This document shows positions 8,168-19,301 of a DNA stretch of 64,000 nucleotides, piece by piece. Numbering within the stretch: position 1 is the stretch's first letter; each line of letters starts with the position of its first letter. Under the pieces are notes generated by a model, which was not told where the DNA came from, did no database searches, and was given only the letters and a program-made list of their open reading frames with translations. The stretch covers positions 124,001 to 188,000 of the forward strand of contig NZ_MUNO01000010.1 in the NCBI RefSeq assembly GCF_002001015.1, in the 5' to 3' direction. The translations under genes were made by a program, and so were the position numbers. This DNA comes from Polaromonas sp. A23. GTDB taxonomy: Bacteria > Pseudomonadota > Gammaproteobacteria > Burkholderiales > Burkholderiaceae_C.

Positions 8168-10282
8168 TCACGCCTTCAGGAATTCGGCCTTCCCACCCAG
8201 CCATCGCAGAATATGCCGATGCGCCAGGTCGGGGTATTTGTCCAGCATCACGGGCGCCAGCGCCCGCGCCCAGGCCAGCAGCTCCGTATCGGTTGCCAGG
8301 TCGGCAAAACGCAACAGCGGCGCGCCGGACTGGCGTGCGCCCAGGAACTCGCCCGGGCCCCGAATTTCCAGGTCGCGGCGGGCAATCTCGAAGCCGTCCT
8401 GCGTCTCGACCATGGCCTTGAGCCGGGCCCGCGCGGTTTCACCAAGGCGCGGCGCATCCCCGGTCGAATAAAGCAGCACACAAGCCGAAGCTGCCGCGCC
8501 GCGTCCGACCCGGCCGCGCAGCTGGTGCAGCTGGCTCAGGCCGAAACGCTCGGCGTGCTCGATCACCATCAACGACGCATTGGGCACGTCCACACCGACC
8601 TCGATCACCGTGGTGCTGACCAGCACACCAAGCTGGCCGCTGGTGAACAAGGCCATCACTGCCTTTTTTTCAGCCGGCGGCATGCGCGAGTGCAGCAGGC
8701 CGACCTTCGTGCCTGACAGCGCGGCTGTCAGGGCTTCGTGCGTCTGGGTTGCATTGATCAAGTCGACCGATTCACTCTCTTCAATCAGCGGACAGACCCA
8801 ATAGACCTGCCGGCCTTCTGCGAGCTGGCTGCGGATGCGTTCCACCACCTCGTCGCGCCGCGCCTCGCTGACCACCTTGGTGACGATGGGTGTGCGGCCG
8901 GGCGGCAGCTCGTCGATCGTCGAAACATCGAGGTCGGCGTAATAACTCATGGCCAGCGTGCGCGGGATCGGTGTCGCCGTCATCATCAGCAAGTGCGGCT
9001 CTTCCCCGCCCTCGCTCATCTTGCTGCGCAGGGCCAGCCGCTGGGCAACGCCAAAACGATGCTGTTCGTCAATGATGGCGAGCGCCAGGTTCTTGAAGAT
9101 CACCTTGTCCTGGATCACCGCGTGGGTGCCCACCACCAGGCCGGCGGCGCCGCTTTCGATCATGGCCAAGGCCTCGCGCCGCTCCTTCGCCTTCTGGCTG
9201 CCCGTCAGCCAGGCGGTCTGGATACCCAGCGGTTCGAGCCAGCCGATCAGCTTGCGAAAGTGCTGCTCGGCCAGGATTTCGGTGGGCGCCATCAAAGCGC
9301 ACTGCCAACCGGCGTCCATGCAGCGCGCCGCGGCCAGCGCCGCCACCACGGTCTTGCCGGAGCCGACATCGCCCTGCAACAGGCGGTGCATGGGCAGGCT
9401 TTTCTGCAAATCGGCCGCGATCTCTGCACCAACCCGCTGCTGCGCCGCCGTCAGACGAAAAGGCAGGCGCTCCAGCAACTGCTCCTGCAGCGTGCATTGA
9501 GGCCCGTGCACAGGCGCCCTCAGCGCGGGCGCGCGCATGGCGGCTCGCACCCGGCGCGCCTGCAGCTGCGAGAGCTGCTGGGCCAGCAATTCTTCCGCCT
9601 TCAGCCGCTGCCAAGCCGGGTGGCTGCGGTCTTCCAGCGTGGCGAGCGCCACATCCGGCGTCGGGTTATGCAAAAACTGTAGCGCCTCGCGCAGGCTGGA
9701 TAAGGGCTGGGGCAGGTTTTTGCTTAAAAATTCCTTGGGAATGGTTTCCGCAAGGTCAGCCCGACCCAAGCCGCCGAGCACGGCCTTGCGCAGGTAAGCC
9801 TGCGGCAAGCCGGCCACCGTGGGGTAAACCGGCGTCAGCGCGGTCGCAAGCTCGCCGCCGGCGGCGCGGAAACTGGGGTGCACCATTTCACGGCTGACAA
9901 AGCCACCGCGGATTTCGCCGCGCACCCGCACGCGTGCCCCCACACTCAGGGTTTTCTGGTGCGCCGGGTAAAAATTGATGAAGCGCAGCACGCAGGTGCC
10001 GCTGCCATCGTCCACCATCACACGCAATTGCCGGCGCGGACGGAAGGCCACCTCGCTGTGCGTGACCTGCGCTTCAATTTGCACCATGTCGCCATCACGC
10101 GCATCGGCCAGCCGGGTGATGCGGGTTTCGTCCTCGTAACGCAGCGGCAAGTGCAGCGCCAGGTCGATGTCGCGCCGCAGGCCCAGTTTCTCAAGCGCCT
10201 TCTGCGGCAGCGATTTGGCCACCGTGGCGCTTCCAGCGCCAGCCGGCAGCGCCTTGAGTGGAGAAGCAGCTGGGGGCGACAT
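8168..10282 (-). CDS. recG: ATP-dependent DNA helicase RecG
   Basis: Double-stranded DNA translocase that remodels stalled replication forks and branch-migrates recombination intermediates. The 704 residues include an N-terminal OB-fold wedge domain (MVQIEAQV to [10 protein letters not shown], about residues 60-140), Walker [11 protein letters not shown] (Lys310), DEQH box with Asp405, [12 protein letters not shown], and the helicase C domain ending with [10 protein letters not shown] and the RecG TRG motif region ([12 protein letters not shown]). Length is typical. Its start codon is only 17 bp from the divergent queA start, so the two promoters must overlap or lie within the genes. Confidence 0.96.
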   Translation of the reverse strand: MSPPAASPLKALPAGAGSATVAKSLPQKALEKLGLRRDIDLALHLPLRYEDETRITRLADARDGDMVQIEAQVTHSEVAFRPRRQLRVMVDDGSGTCVLRFINFYPAHQKTLSVGARVRVRGEIRGGFVSREMVHPSFRAAGGELATALTPVYPTVAGLPQAYLRKAVLGGLGRADLAETIPKEFLSKNLPQPLSSLREALQFLHNPTPDVALATLEDRSHPAWQRLKAEELLAQQLSQLQARRVRAAMRAPALRAPVHGPQCTLQEQLLERLPFRLTAAQQRVGAEIAADLQKSLPMHRLLQGDVGSGKTVVAALAAARCMDAGWQCALMAPTEILAEQHFRKLIGWLEPLGIQTAWLTGSQKAKERREALAMIESGAAGLVVGTHAVIQDKVIFKNLALAIIDEQHRFGVAQRLALRSKMSEGGEEPHLLMMTATPIPRTLAMSYYADLDVSTIDELPPGRTPIVTKVVSEARRDEVVERIRSQLAEGRQVYWVCPLIEESESVDLINATQTHEALTAALSGTKVGLLHSRMPPAEKKAVMALFTSGQLGVLVSTTVIEVGVDVPNASLMVIEHAERFGLSQLHQLRGRVGRGAAASACVLLYSTGDAPRLGETARARLKAMVETQDGFEIARRDLEIRGPGEFLGARQSGAPLLRFADLATDTELLAWARALAPVMLDKYPDLAHRHILRWLGGKAEFLKA

Positions 10283-10299
10283 GGGACAATTGTGCCTTC

Positions 10300-11349
10300 A
10301 TGAAGACGCATTTCAGCCTCAGTGATTTTGATTTCACGCTCCCCGACGAATTGATCGCCCAGCACCCGACCGCCGAGCGCAGCGCCTCGCGTCTGCTGGA
10401 CGGCCGCGGCGCCGCCCCTGTGGATCGGCGGTTTACGGAGTTGCCGGATCTGCTCCAGCCGGGCGACCTGCTGGTGCTCAACGACACCAAAGTCGTCAAG
10501 GCCCGTCTGTTCGGGCAGAAAAGCAGCGGCGGGCGGCTGGAGCTGCTGATCGAGCGGGTGCTCTCGCTTTCGCCGGATGCCGGCCATGAGGTGGCCGCGC
10601 ACATGAAGGTCAGCAAGAAGCCGCTGCCCGGCGCCGTGATGCAGATGGACGGCGGCTTCACAGCTACGCTGCTGGGCCGCTGGCCTAACGAAGACGGGCC
10701 GCTTTACCGCTTTGCCCTGAGCAGCGACCCCTACACCCTGATGGAAAGCCATGGCCATGTGCCGTTGCCGCCTTACATCACCCACAGCGATTCCGCCGAC
10801 GATGAGCGCCGCTACCAGACCGTGTTTGCCAAAAACCCCGGTGCAGTGGCCGCGCCGACGGCTGCGCTGCATTTCGATAACGCGGTGCTGGCCCAGCTCG
10901 AAGCACGCGGCATCCGGCGCGCCAGCGTGACCCTGCACGTCGGTGCCGGAACCTTCCAGCCGGTTAAAGCCGAGAACATCGCCGATCACGTCATGCATTT
11001 CGAACGTTTTGAAGTGCCGGAAACCACGCTGCAGGCGATCAGGGATTGCAAGGCGCGCGGCGGCCGCGTCGTCGCTGTCGGTACCACCAGCGTGCGCGCG
11101 CTTGAATCGGCGGCAAAGTTCGGCCCCGCCTGCCGCGACACCAACATTTTCATCACACCGGGCTTCGAGTTCCAGGTGGTGGACCTGCTGCTGACCAATT
11201 TCCATCTGCCCAAAAGCACTCTGATGATGCTGGTCAGCGCCTTTGCCGGCTACGAGCACATCATGGCGCTGTACCGCCACGCCATCACCCAGCGTTACCG
11301 CTTTTTCAGCTACGGCGACGCCATGCTGCTGCAACGAACCACGCCCTGA
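10300..11349 (+). CDS. queA: S-adenosylmethionine:tRNA ribosyltransferase-isomerase
   Basis: Transfers and isomerises the ribosyl moiety of SAM onto 7-aminomethyl-7-deazaguanine in tRNA, giving epoxyqueuosine. Starting at ATG 10300 gives 349 residues with the family N-terminus [12 protein letters not shown]. Further motifs are [41 protein letters not shown] and [19 protein letters not shown]. An earlier in-frame ATG at 10258 would overlap recG and is not family-like. It is followed 12 bp later by tgt, the two consecutive queuosine steps in one operon. Confidence 0.96.
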   Translation: MKTHFSLSDFDFTLPDELIAQHPTAERSASRLLDGRGAAPVDRRFTELPDLLQPGDLLVLNDTKVVKARLFGQKSSGGRLELLIERVLSLSPDAGHEVAAHMKVSKKPLPGAVMQMDGGFTATLLGRWPNEDGPLYRFALSSDPYTLMESHGHVPLPPYITHSDSADDERRYQTVFAKNPGAVAAPTAALHFDNAVLAQLEARGIRRASVTLHVGAGTFQPVKAENIADHVMHFERFEVPETTLQAIRDCKARGGRVVAVGTTSVRALESAAKFGPACRDTNIFITPGFEFQVVDLLLTNFHLPKSTLMMLVSAFAGYEHIMALYRHAITQRYRFFSYGDAMLLQRTTP

Positions 11350-12513
<1,164 letters not shown>

Positions 12514-12588
12514 ACGATCAATGCAAGGTCAAGGCTGTTTATGCGCGAGAATGTCGCGCAATGCCATCAACTCTGTGACAGGAAAGTT

Positions 12589-13386
12589 ATGAATCGGTTG
12601 TTCCTGCGCGGATTCATTCTTGCAGCCCTGGCGACGTTGGGGATCATCGCCCTGCCGGGATGTGCGACAGACCTGAAGCCTCACGAGACCGGTGGCCTGC
12701 CCTCCTTGAGTTTTCAGAACAAGGCGCTCAACCCTCGCAATGGCGGACAACTGGTAGAGGCAGACTCCCTGCGACCGGGCGACATCATTCTCACGGCAGA
12801 AAACGGCCTGAACTCGGTGGGCATCCGGCTGGCCACGTTCTCGCCTGTCAGCCACGCCGCGGTCTATATGGGAAATGAACAGGTTGCAGAGGCCGTAGGT
12901 GCAGGCATTCGTCGCCGTAGCATCGCCGCGTTGATGAAAGAGGAAGCCACCATTGTTGCGTTTCGGCATCCAGATATCACGCTGGAGCAGGCGGACAGAA
13001 TCAACCAGTTTGCGGCACGCCATGACGGTAGAAAGTACAACTACCTGGGCGTTATGCTGCAAGCCCCCTTTGCATTGGAGCGGCGCATGTGCGAGCTTCC
13101 ATTGATGCCTTCGCTGGTGCGCGACTTTTGCATTCGCGGTATTGCGGCCGTACAGCTCGGGCTTGGACGCAATGACCAGTTTTTCTGTTCGCAATTTGTG
13201 CTGGAGGCCTACCGCAGCGCAGGTTTGCCGCTCACCGACGCTGATCCGCGCCTGATCAACCCCGGTGACCTGCTCCATATGCGGGAGGGCGATGTGCCCT
13301 CCGTCAGGATTCACAAACCGCTGCAATATGTGGGGCACCTCAAGTCAGCCCCCGAAATTGTGGCTGCGGATCAAATGCAGCGGTAA
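12589..13386 (+). CDS. YaeF/YiiX-type permuted papain-like lipoprotein
   Basis: Predicted outer- or inner-membrane lipoprotein with a permuted NlpC/P60-like (papain-like) fold. The signal peptide ends in lipobox ALPGC (Cys25). In the permuted order the His comes first, SHAAVY (His89) after the GDIIL strand, and the Cys near the end, FFCSQFVLEAY (Cys200); both active residues are present. E. coli YaeF and YiiX have this layout; substrates are unknown, with amide or acyl bonds proposed. I start at ATG 12589, preceded by AGGAAAG, not at 12541. It is 75 bp after tgt and convergent with the next lipoprotein gene. Confidence 0.75.
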   Translation: MNRLFLRGFILAALATLGIIALPGCATDLKPHETGGLPSLSFQNKALNPRNGGQLVEADSLRPGDIILTAENGLNSVGIRLATFSPVSHAAVYMGNEQVAEAVGAGIRRRSIAALMKEEATIVAFRHPDITLEQADRINQFAARHDGRKYNYLGVMLQAPFALERRMCELPLMPSLVRDFCIRGIAAVQLGLGRNDQFFCSQFVLEAYRSAGLPLTDADPRLINPGDLLHMREGDVPSVRIHKPLQYVGHLKSAPEIVAADQMQR

Positions 13387-13394
13387 GCTGGGAA

Positions 13395-13871
13395 TCAACT
13401 GCCCACGTGCATGGTGAACAAGGCACCATTGGACAGCTTGCACTGCCCTGTACCCAAGGTGGCAGAGTTCATCTGGTATCTGCAGTTGATGTAGCTCCCG
13501 CGGTTACCCGCACCGTTGGCCACGCCTTCGCGCGAAGACGACGTAGCCAAACGCGTGGCCTCGCCCGTGAAACTTTCACCATTGATGGTGGTACTGAAGG
13601 TGCCGCGCCCGTTCAGGTCATTGGTCACCACGGCATTAACCATGCCATAGGCAGAAGCCAAGTCATTCGCGGGATAAAGCCGCGCTGCAAAGGTCATGCT
13701 TGCCGGAGGTGCTGGCGTTACATAAACCGTTGATGCAGGAGAGTGCGAACCAGCCGGATGCACCGGCACCACATAACAACCTGTCAACGCCACTGCACCA
13801 ACCACAACGCTGGCAAAAGCCAGGCCGCGCTTCGCACGGGAGAAAGAAAACATCGACCGATATGAACTCAT
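13395..13871 (-). CDS. Predicted lipoprotein, unknown function
   Basis: 158 residues. A basic N-terminus and hydrophobic stretch lead to lipobox ALTGC (Cys32), followed by a proline-rich linker. The C-terminal 100 residues contain paired strands with two cysteines (YINCRYQM and GTGQCKLSNG) in a pattern NAVVTNDLNGRGTF - GESFTGEATR - GAGNRGSYINC, suggesting a compact beta-rich domain possibly with a disulfide. I do not recognise a named family. It ends 8 bp from the convergent YaeF-like gene. Confidence 0.6.
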   Translation of the reverse strand: MSSYRSMFSFSRAKRGLAFASVVVGAVALTGCYVVPVHPAGSHSPASTVYVTPAPPASMTFAARLYPANDLASAYGMVNAVVTNDLNGRGTFSTTINGESFTGEATRLATSSSREGVANGAGNRGSYINCRYQMNSATLGTGQCKLSNGALFTMHVGS

Positions 13872-14078
13872 AAATTACCCAGAGGCCCAAGCAAATGCTT
13901 GTGAGGAGAATGTGCCCGCCCGGATTTCGAAAGTCGCTCAGAATGATGCAGGTACTTTATTTATGAACCAACAGTATTAAATTTCGGTACTTCATACCTT
14001 CTCCTCAACAAGCAGCAACACTTGGGCTTTGGTACGCTCGATCAGCAGCCACCCGTTATTCACCCTAAGGAAAGCAAG

Positions 14079-15083
14079 ATGCACTACCGCCGCCTGGGAA
14101 ACAGCAATCTCAAGGTCTCTACCCTGTGCCTGGGCACCATGATGTTTGGCCAGCAGACGCCTGACAAAGAAGCGGCACGCATCGTTGCGTCAGCGAAAGA
14201 ACATGGCATCAACTTCATCGACACCGCCGACGTCTACAACGAAGGCGCATCGGAAACACTGCTGGGCAAACTGCTGGCGGGTCAGCGTTCGCACTGGGTG
14301 CTGGCCAGCAAGCTCGGCAACAAGGCGGGTGAAGGTATCAACGACGGCCACTACTCCCGGCGCTGGATCATGCAGCAGACCGACGCCATCCTCGCGCGGC
14401 TGGACACCGACTACCTGGACATCCTCTACCTGCACCGCGACTTCCATGACGAAAATCTCGACGAAGCAATTCGCGCTGTAGGCGACCTGATTCGTGCAGG
14501 CAAGATCCGGAGTTTCGGCCTATCGAACTTCCGCGGCTGGCGCATCGCGGAGATCGTGCGCCTGTGCGAGAAGGCCGGCGTTCCACAGCCGGTGGTGTGC
14601 CAGCCTTATTACAACCTGCTCAACCGCGGCCCGGAGGTAGAAATTCTCCCTGCCTGCAGCCACTACGGCTTAGGTGTGGTGCCTTACAGCCCGCTAGCGC
14701 GCGGCGTGCTCACCGGCAAGTACCCGCCCGGCCAGCCGCCGGCCGAGGGCACACGTGCCGGCAGCGGCGACAAGCGCATCCTGGAAACAGAATTTCGCGA
14801 AGAGTCGCTGGTGATTGCACAGAAGATCAAGGCGCGCTGTGAAGCCAAGGGCTGGGTGCCTGGGCAGTTTGCCGCCGCGTGGGTGCTGGCCAATCCACTG
14901 GTCAGCTCGGTCATCGCGGGGCCACGCCTGCTATCGCACCTGGAAGACGTTTACGGCGCAACCGACCTGGTACTTAACAGCGATGACGAAGCCTTCGTCA
15001 ACGAGCTGGTTGTGCCAGGCCATGCATCGAGTCACGGTTACAACGATCCGAGCTATCTTTTTTTTGGCCGTCCGGTGACCTAA
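14079..15083 (+). CDS. Aldo/keto reductase
   Basis: NADPH-dependent aldehyde/ketone reductase of the AKR superfamily, TIM barrel, 334 residues. It has the family opening MHYRRLGNSNLKVSTLCLGTM, FIDTADVYNEG (Asp and Tyr of the tetrad), ASKLGNK (Lys) and the LDILYLHRDF His position, then GLSNFRGWRI and the cofactor-binding SSVIAGP near the end. ATG 14079 follows AAGGAAAG; an upstream in-frame ATG at 14022 lacks this. Closest in style to YajO/Tas-like general stress AKRs. Its stop overlaps the stop of the convergent zinc-ribbon gene by 4 bp. Confidence 0.88.
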   Translation: MHYRRLGNSNLKVSTLCLGTMMFGQQTPDKEAARIVASAKEHGINFIDTADVYNEGASETLLGKLLAGQRSHWVLASKLGNKAGEGINDGHYSRRWIMQQTDAILARLDTDYLDILYLHRDFHDENLDEAIRAVGDLIRAGKIRSFGLSNFRGWRIAEIVRLCEKAGVPQPVVCQPYYNLLNRGPEVEILPACSHYGLGVVPYSPLARGVLTGKYPPGQPPAEGTRAGSGDKRILETEFREESLVIAQKIKARCEAKGWVPGQFAAAWVLANPLVSSVIAGPRLLSHLEDVYGATDLVLNSDDEAFVNELVVPGHASSHGYNDPSYLFFGRPVT

Positions 15084-16174
15084 GCCATGCCGTTCTCTCC
15101 GGCTGGTCTGGCTGCTGCCGTGTCGGGCAGCAGCCTCGGCCGCTTTCCATCGGCACCGCAGGCGTGGCAGAACTTGGCAAACGCACTCTTGCGTTTGGTG
15201 CATTGCTGGCAATGGTCAAACAGGCCGATGCCGCAATGCGGGCAAAAGTCGATCTCCGTGTTTTTCAGATCCACCGCTCGTTCGCAGCCGGGGCATACGC
15301 CCTTTGACAGGCGCGTGAGCGCCGTATCGTAGCTGAGCTCTTCGCGGCGCTGTGCATCTGGCAACTGCTCGACCAGTTTCTGCTTTTCCAGGTAACGGTT
15401 CAGCGAAACAATGGCCTGCCGCCCGACCAGCACTGTGATAAGAATGCCGACGATGTAGCGTACATAACCACCGTAACTGGGCAAGTAGGGCACCAGCTCG
15501 ACGAAAAATGCGAACAGCGCGAAGAAGACAAACCCCCAGACAAACGGCCAATAGGTACTTTTGCGCTTTTTGGCAAACAGCCAGCCGGCCGCCGCCAGCA
15601 GCGGCAGGGTCAGGGCCAGGCGGTACAGAAACACGCGCAACTCCTGGGCCCGCCTTGCGCTTTGCCATTTGTCCTGTGCATCGCGCTGGAGCTCATTGAG
15701 CCGGTCGCGGGTGCGGGTGGCACCCTGGCTGGCGTCAAGTGCTTTTTGCTGCTCGGCTTCCATGCTGGCCAGTGCCTGCCGCTCGGCCGCCTTCAGGCTG
15801 TCCAGCGCGCGGGTGCGCTCGACCAGCTCGGGGTCCTGTTCGGCCCGCTCGGTCGCCCGCCGCGTTGCCAGCCAGTTGTTGAAAGTCTCGCTCGCCGAAC
15901 GAGAATTAGCCTGCGCCACCCGCTGCTTGAGCTTGGCCTGCTCCAGCGCTTCCTGCGCATCGCGGCCCTGGCGTTCTGCAAGCTTGAGCTTCTCGCGCAG
16001 CTGGGTCGCAGCAGGCTGCTCGATGAAGTCATCGAGGGTGAGGCTTCTTTCGACTTGCGGCAGATCACCCACAACCGTACTGCCAAGGCCAATGAGGAAA
16101 CCTGCAAACACAAACGCGACCAGCCACAGGCCGCGCTGGAACCATTTTTCAGACAGGCGAAGGGATTTGCTCAT
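15080..16174 (-). CDS. Coiled-coil membrane protein with double zinc ribbon
   Basis: 364 residues. Order: N-terminal membrane segment (about 14-36), a long Ala/Glu/Gln/Arg-rich coiled coil (about 55-180), three closely spaced membrane helices (about 182-262), and a cytosolic C-terminus with two zinc-ribbon halves, CPGC...CPHC and CQQC...CHAC. The coiled coil between membrane segments would lie on one side of the membrane as a rod. I do not recognise a characterised homologue. GC content and codon use look like neighbours. Confidence 0.7.
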   Translation of the reverse strand: MSKSLRLSEKWFQRGLWLVAFVFAGFLIGLGSTVVGDLPQVERSLTLDDFIEQPAATQLREKLKLAERQGRDAQEALEQAKLKQRVAQANSRSASETFNNWLATRRATERAEQDPELVERTRALDSLKAAERQALASMEAEQQKALDASQGATRTRDRLNELQRDAQDKWQSARRAQELRVFLYRLALTLPLLAAAGWLFAKKRKSTYWPFVWGFVFFALFAFFVELVPYLPSYGGYVRYIVGILITVLVGRQAIVSLNRYLEKQKLVEQLPDAQRREELSYDTALTRLSKGVCPGCERAVDLKNTEIDFCPHCGIGLFDHCQQCTKRKSAFAKFCHACGADGKRPRLLPDTAAARPAGENGMA

Positions 16175-16348
16175 AAGGTCCTCCTAAGATTGGCACAGGC
16201 GACTAAGGATTCAATCTCGACACTTTCAGGCCATCAACAAAGTCTATACCCGCGCCCGCAAAGCATCGGACGGTATCTGCGCCGACGGAATGTCCCCCCG
16301 CTCAGGCCAGCCCGGTTTAGCAAGCCGCGCGACCCGATAATCACCGCG

Positions 16349-17383
16349 TTATCGACGCGCACTCTGTCCATGCTTAAGCACTTCAGCGATACGCTCGTTG
16401 AACAGGGTCACATCCTCGATCTGGGGGATATGGCCGACACCAGGCAATATCACCAATTTAGGGTGCTGCAGGAGGTGGCCCAGCATCTGTGCTTGAGACA
16501 ACGGCGTGATTGTGTCCTCAGCACCCCACAGCAAGGTAACCGGCATGCCGAGCTTTCTGAAACCTTCGGGATGCTCGCTCAACGAAGCACCGCTCTCACC
16601 TGCAAACTCCACGGCCCAGTCACCCAAGCCGGCCGTGAAGCCGTCCAGCACAAAAGGCTTGCGATAGATTGCCGTCCGCGAAGAAGTGACCACTTCCTTG
16701 CGCGCTACAAATTTCCGCAGCCAGAATTCACTGAACAAGGGCTGAGTCCCGACGGTAGCGATCAACGCCGTACGCAGGGGACGGATACCGATCAGGCCGG
16801 CCACCGCGCCACCTCGCTCCATCGCCTCTGTGGACTCCCTCAGCCCGATCGCCGCGTCGACCAGAATAAGGTGGCCCACGAGGTCCGGTCGCATCATGGC
16901 GGCTTCAGCGGCTGGTCCGCCGCCATAGGAATGACCGAGCAGCGTAACTGGACCGCGCTTCAGCGCCTCGATAAGTCCAATAATACGGCGCGCTTGCCCA
17001 CTTCGACTGTAGTCACGCATAGCCGGCCGTGTGCTAAAGCCAAAAGGCGGCAAATCGACGGCAATGACGCGGTACCCGGCCTTGGCCATCGCTTGCACGT
17101 TCTGGTCCCAGGTGCCGCTCCAGGCGCCGGTTCCATGTGTCAGGATCAGTAGCGGCGCGGCAGGATCACCGAACTCCTGCACGTAAAGATCCACGTCGTG
17201 CGCGCGCACCCACCGCCCCTGGGTCGGCGCAGCCTGACTCGGGCTTCGGTCCTCGACCCACAACATGCGAACCCAGGACAGCATTACGACCAGTAGCACG
17301 CCCAGCAAAGTGATGCCGAGAATACGCAAGGCCACAATCGACCATGGGCGCACTCGTCGCCCTGCTTTTGAATCAGTAGTCAA
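16349..17383 (-). CDS. Membrane-anchored alpha/beta hydrolase
   Basis: Last gene of the seven-gene operon. A single N-terminal membrane anchor (residues about 16-40) is followed by an alpha/beta-hydrolase domain: oxyanion loop HGTGAWSGTW, nucleophile elbow GHSYGGG, acid in WGAEDTITP and His in GVGHIPQIED, so the catalytic triad is complete. The topology suggests the enzyme faces the periplasm. An ester, lactone or acyl-lipid substrate is plausible given the acyltransferase and ceramidase-like proteins of the operon, but this is inference. Its start overlaps the end of the preceding gene by 11 bp. Confidence 0.8.
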   Translation of the reverse strand: MTTDSKAGRRVRPWSIVALRILGITLLGVLLVVMLSWVRMLWVEDRSPSQAAPTQGRWVRAHDVDLYVQEFGDPAAPLLILTHGTGAWSGTWDQNVQAMAKAGYRVIAVDLPPFGFSTRPAMRDYSRSGQARRIIGLIEALKRGPVTLLGHSYGGGPAAEAAMMRPDLVGHLILVDAAIGLRESTEAMERGGAVAGLIGIRPLRTALIATVGTQPLFSEFWLRKFVARKEVVTSSRTAIYRKPFVLDGFTAGLGDWAVEFAGESGASLSEHPEGFRKLGMPVTLLWGAEDTITPLSQAQMLGHLLQHPKLVILPGVGHIPQIEDVTLFNERIAEVLKHGQSARR

Positions 17384-18419
17384 AGATGTGCTCCACCTGC
17401 AGTTTTTCCTCGGCCCACTGACGCAGCGCGTCGGCGAGCCGGCTCACAGGCACCATCATCACAACACGCTGAATACCTGGCTGCGTGAGAATGGGCTGCA
17501 CCAACAAGGGCTCGGCCGGACCTTGAGGTTTCCAGCTGCGAGGCGCAAGCACGCTAACCAGGATGAACGAGTCGTTGCCCGCAATCTCACTGAAATTGAT
17601 GCCCTGACCGGCTAATGATTGGGCATAGGTCATGAAAGCTTCGTAGCGCGGGATGGTAATCAGCGCAGCGCTATCTTGCAGTGTCGACAGCACCTTCAAT
17701 TCTGGCAAGCCCCTGTTCGCGCCAGGCTGCGGCCGAACGACAACAGCTGTCACAGGCAGCGGCGCATCGTAAATTGATTTGGTGCCAAGTTTGATGAGCT
17801 TGGCATAGCCCATCTTGACTATATATTCGGTCGTCAAGGCAAACCGGCGCTCCCATTTGCGGACCATGTCGGGGCCGGTCGCAGGAAGGCGTCGCCAGAG
17901 GTCCGACAGAGCATTGCCAAAATCGTACTCGTACCAAGGCTGCACGCGGATAAAACGCACATAGTCCTGCGCCACGGCAGCGGCATGCCTGTCTTCCGGC
18001 GTTGACCGATCGGCCGTCGACTCGGCAAGGCGCCCGACCAGGGTTTCATACGCAGACTTTATGGCGTATTCCACCGTCGTGCTGGTGCCAATCACCATGA
18101 TCATGAGGTGGTAGCCAGGATTAAGGTCCAAGCCACGCCGTCGCGTCTCGTCGAACACTGCCCTGTAGCTTTCCCAGAATTGGCCGACGTGACCATAGTA
18201 CGGAAAACGACTTGGCGCACTCACACCGATAAATTCACCGTACTCGTACGGACTGAACACCAGGAACCATTCAGGGTAAGTCAGCAGCGTCTGTTCCACG
18301 CCGCGCACATGCTCGGGGCCCGCCACGGACTTGGCAGTTGCGGAAACGACAGCGGTAGCAAGGCCAATCCCTACGACCAGTGCACTGATGGCGCCGAGCG
18401 TTCGGATACACCGCATCAT
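17373..18419 (-). CDS. Exported protein of unknown function in lipid-type operon
   Basis: 348 residues with a cleavable-type N-terminal hydrophobic segment (about 8-30), so probably periplasmic or membrane-tethered. Strikingly aromatic motifs include LLTYPEWFLVFSPYEYGEF, RFPYYGHVGQFWESY, NPGYHLMIMVIGTSTTVEY and QPWYEYDFGNALSDLW, followed by a basic-aromatic stretch and a C-terminal alpha/beta region. I do not recognise the family. It overlaps the upstream methyltransferase gene by 4 bp and the downstream hydrolase by 11 bp, so it is translationally coupled and surely part of the same pathway. Confidence 0.75.
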   Translation of the reverse strand: MMRCIRTLGAISALVVGIGLATAVVSATAKSVAGPEHVRGVEQTLLTYPEWFLVFSPYEYGEFIGVSAPSRFPYYGHVGQFWESYRAVFDETRRRGLDLNPGYHLMIMVIGTSTTVEYAIKSAYETLVGRLAESTADRSTPEDRHAAAVAQDYVRFIRVQPWYEYDFGNALSDLWRRLPATGPDMVRKWERRFALTTEYIVKMGYAKLIKLGTKSIYDAPLPVTAVVVRPQPGANRGLPELKVLSTLQDSAALITIPRYEAFMTYAQSLAGQGINFSEIAGNDSFILVSVLAPRSWKPQGPAEPLLVQPILTQPGIQRVVMMVPVSRLADALRQWAEEKLQVEHIFDY

Positions 18420-19297
18420 GCCGCCTCCCCCGCAAGGGTCTTGGTGAATGCAAGCAACACGTTGTCAGAAGGGTCATGCGCTTGCAGTTCGCGCTGTCCT
18501 TTGTCCAGCAACCCACGCGCACCCAGATACGCGACCCATTCCGCGATAGGCCGAAAATGGCGCAACTCGCGCTGATTGGTTTCCCAGTCTTCGTTCAGAC
18601 CAGCATTGAAGACGGTGTGCACGAGCGACACAAAGGTGTGCATAGCCGGTGTCGTTACATCATGGTCGCGCAGGATGAACATGCCGCCCGGTTTGAGCAC
18701 CCTCACGATCGAGGCGACAAAGCTGTCCAGCTTGTCCAGCGGACAGTGATGCAGGCCGATGTAGCAGGTCACCAACTCCACGCTGGCATCGGGCAACGAG
18801 GCAGGCAAGGGGTTGTAATCGTTCAACGGCATAAAACTGCCGATTTTCAGAAAACCGCCGCGTTCCGCAATATCGACCGGGGAGTTTGTCGGCGCAAATT
18901 CATTAATCAAGGTGATAGGCCCGGCCACTTCCACGCGTTTACGTAACTCGCTGATGTAGCGGCCCGTCGATCCAATCTCGATATAACCTTCAATGCGCGT
19001 CTTCTCTCCAATCAGGCGCAGGGTCTGGTCGGCCATTTCCTTCTTCTGTTTAAAGAGCGAAGGCAGGGCATGTGTCAGTTCAGCCAGCCAAGGTTTTATC
19101 TTTGAAAGTTCACGCTGGAGCCTGCGGTAGATGGCCTCGTCGTTGTCCAGTTCGGCCGACGTGGTTTTGATCAGGGTATGGAAACGGTCTTCGGGATAAA
19201 GCCGATAAATATTCTGCAGGAATTTGTAAAAGCCATCATGCCAACGAACGTCGGAAAAAACAGCCTTGAATTCGGAGTGAGGTTTGGCGTTGTTCAT
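18416..19297 (-). CDS. Class I SAM-dependent methyltransferase
   Basis: 293 residues, cytoplasmic. An N-terminal helical region (about 1-95) precedes a Rossmann-like methyltransferase domain with motif I GYIEIGSTGRYISEL, acidic second strand ending LINEF, ELVTCYIGLHHCP, and RVLKPGGMFILRDHD. The motif I glycines are partly replaced (GSTGRY), as in some lipid-type Methyltransf_11 enzymes. The acceptor is unknown. It sits 4 bp after the FAD oxidase gene, a pairing that recalls the FAD enzyme plus methyltransferase pair of branched fatty-acid synthesis (TmsAB/BfaAB), although it is not of the cyclopropane-synthase type. Confidence 0.85.
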   Translation of the reverse strand: MNNAKPHSEFKAVFSDVRWHDGFYKFLQNIYRLYPEDRFHTLIKTTSAELDNDEAIYRRLQRELSKIKPWLAELTHALPSLFKQKKEMADQTLRLIGEKTRIEGYIEIGSTGRYISELRKRVEVAGPITLINEFAPTNSPVDIAERGGFLKIGSFMPLNDYNPLPASLPDASVELVTCYIGLHHCPLDKLDSFVASIVRVLKPGGMFILRDHDVTTPAMHTFVSLVHTVFNAGLNEDWETNQRELRHFRPIAEWVAYLGARGLLDKGQRELQAHDPSDNVLLAFTKTLAGEAA

Positions 19298-19301
19298 GGC
19301 A

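Noticed and set aside
13872..14078. Gap upstream of the aldo/keto reductase
   Set aside because: AT-rich patches are present but no convincing promoter or RNA gene was found.
16175..16348. Gap between the zinc-ribbon and hydrolase genes
   Set aside because: Examined both strands; no promoter pair, RNA or gene that I could support.
15662..17152. 496-codon plus-strand open frame
   Set aside because: Spans the zinc-ribbon gene and the hydrolase gene on the opposite strand; no motif support.
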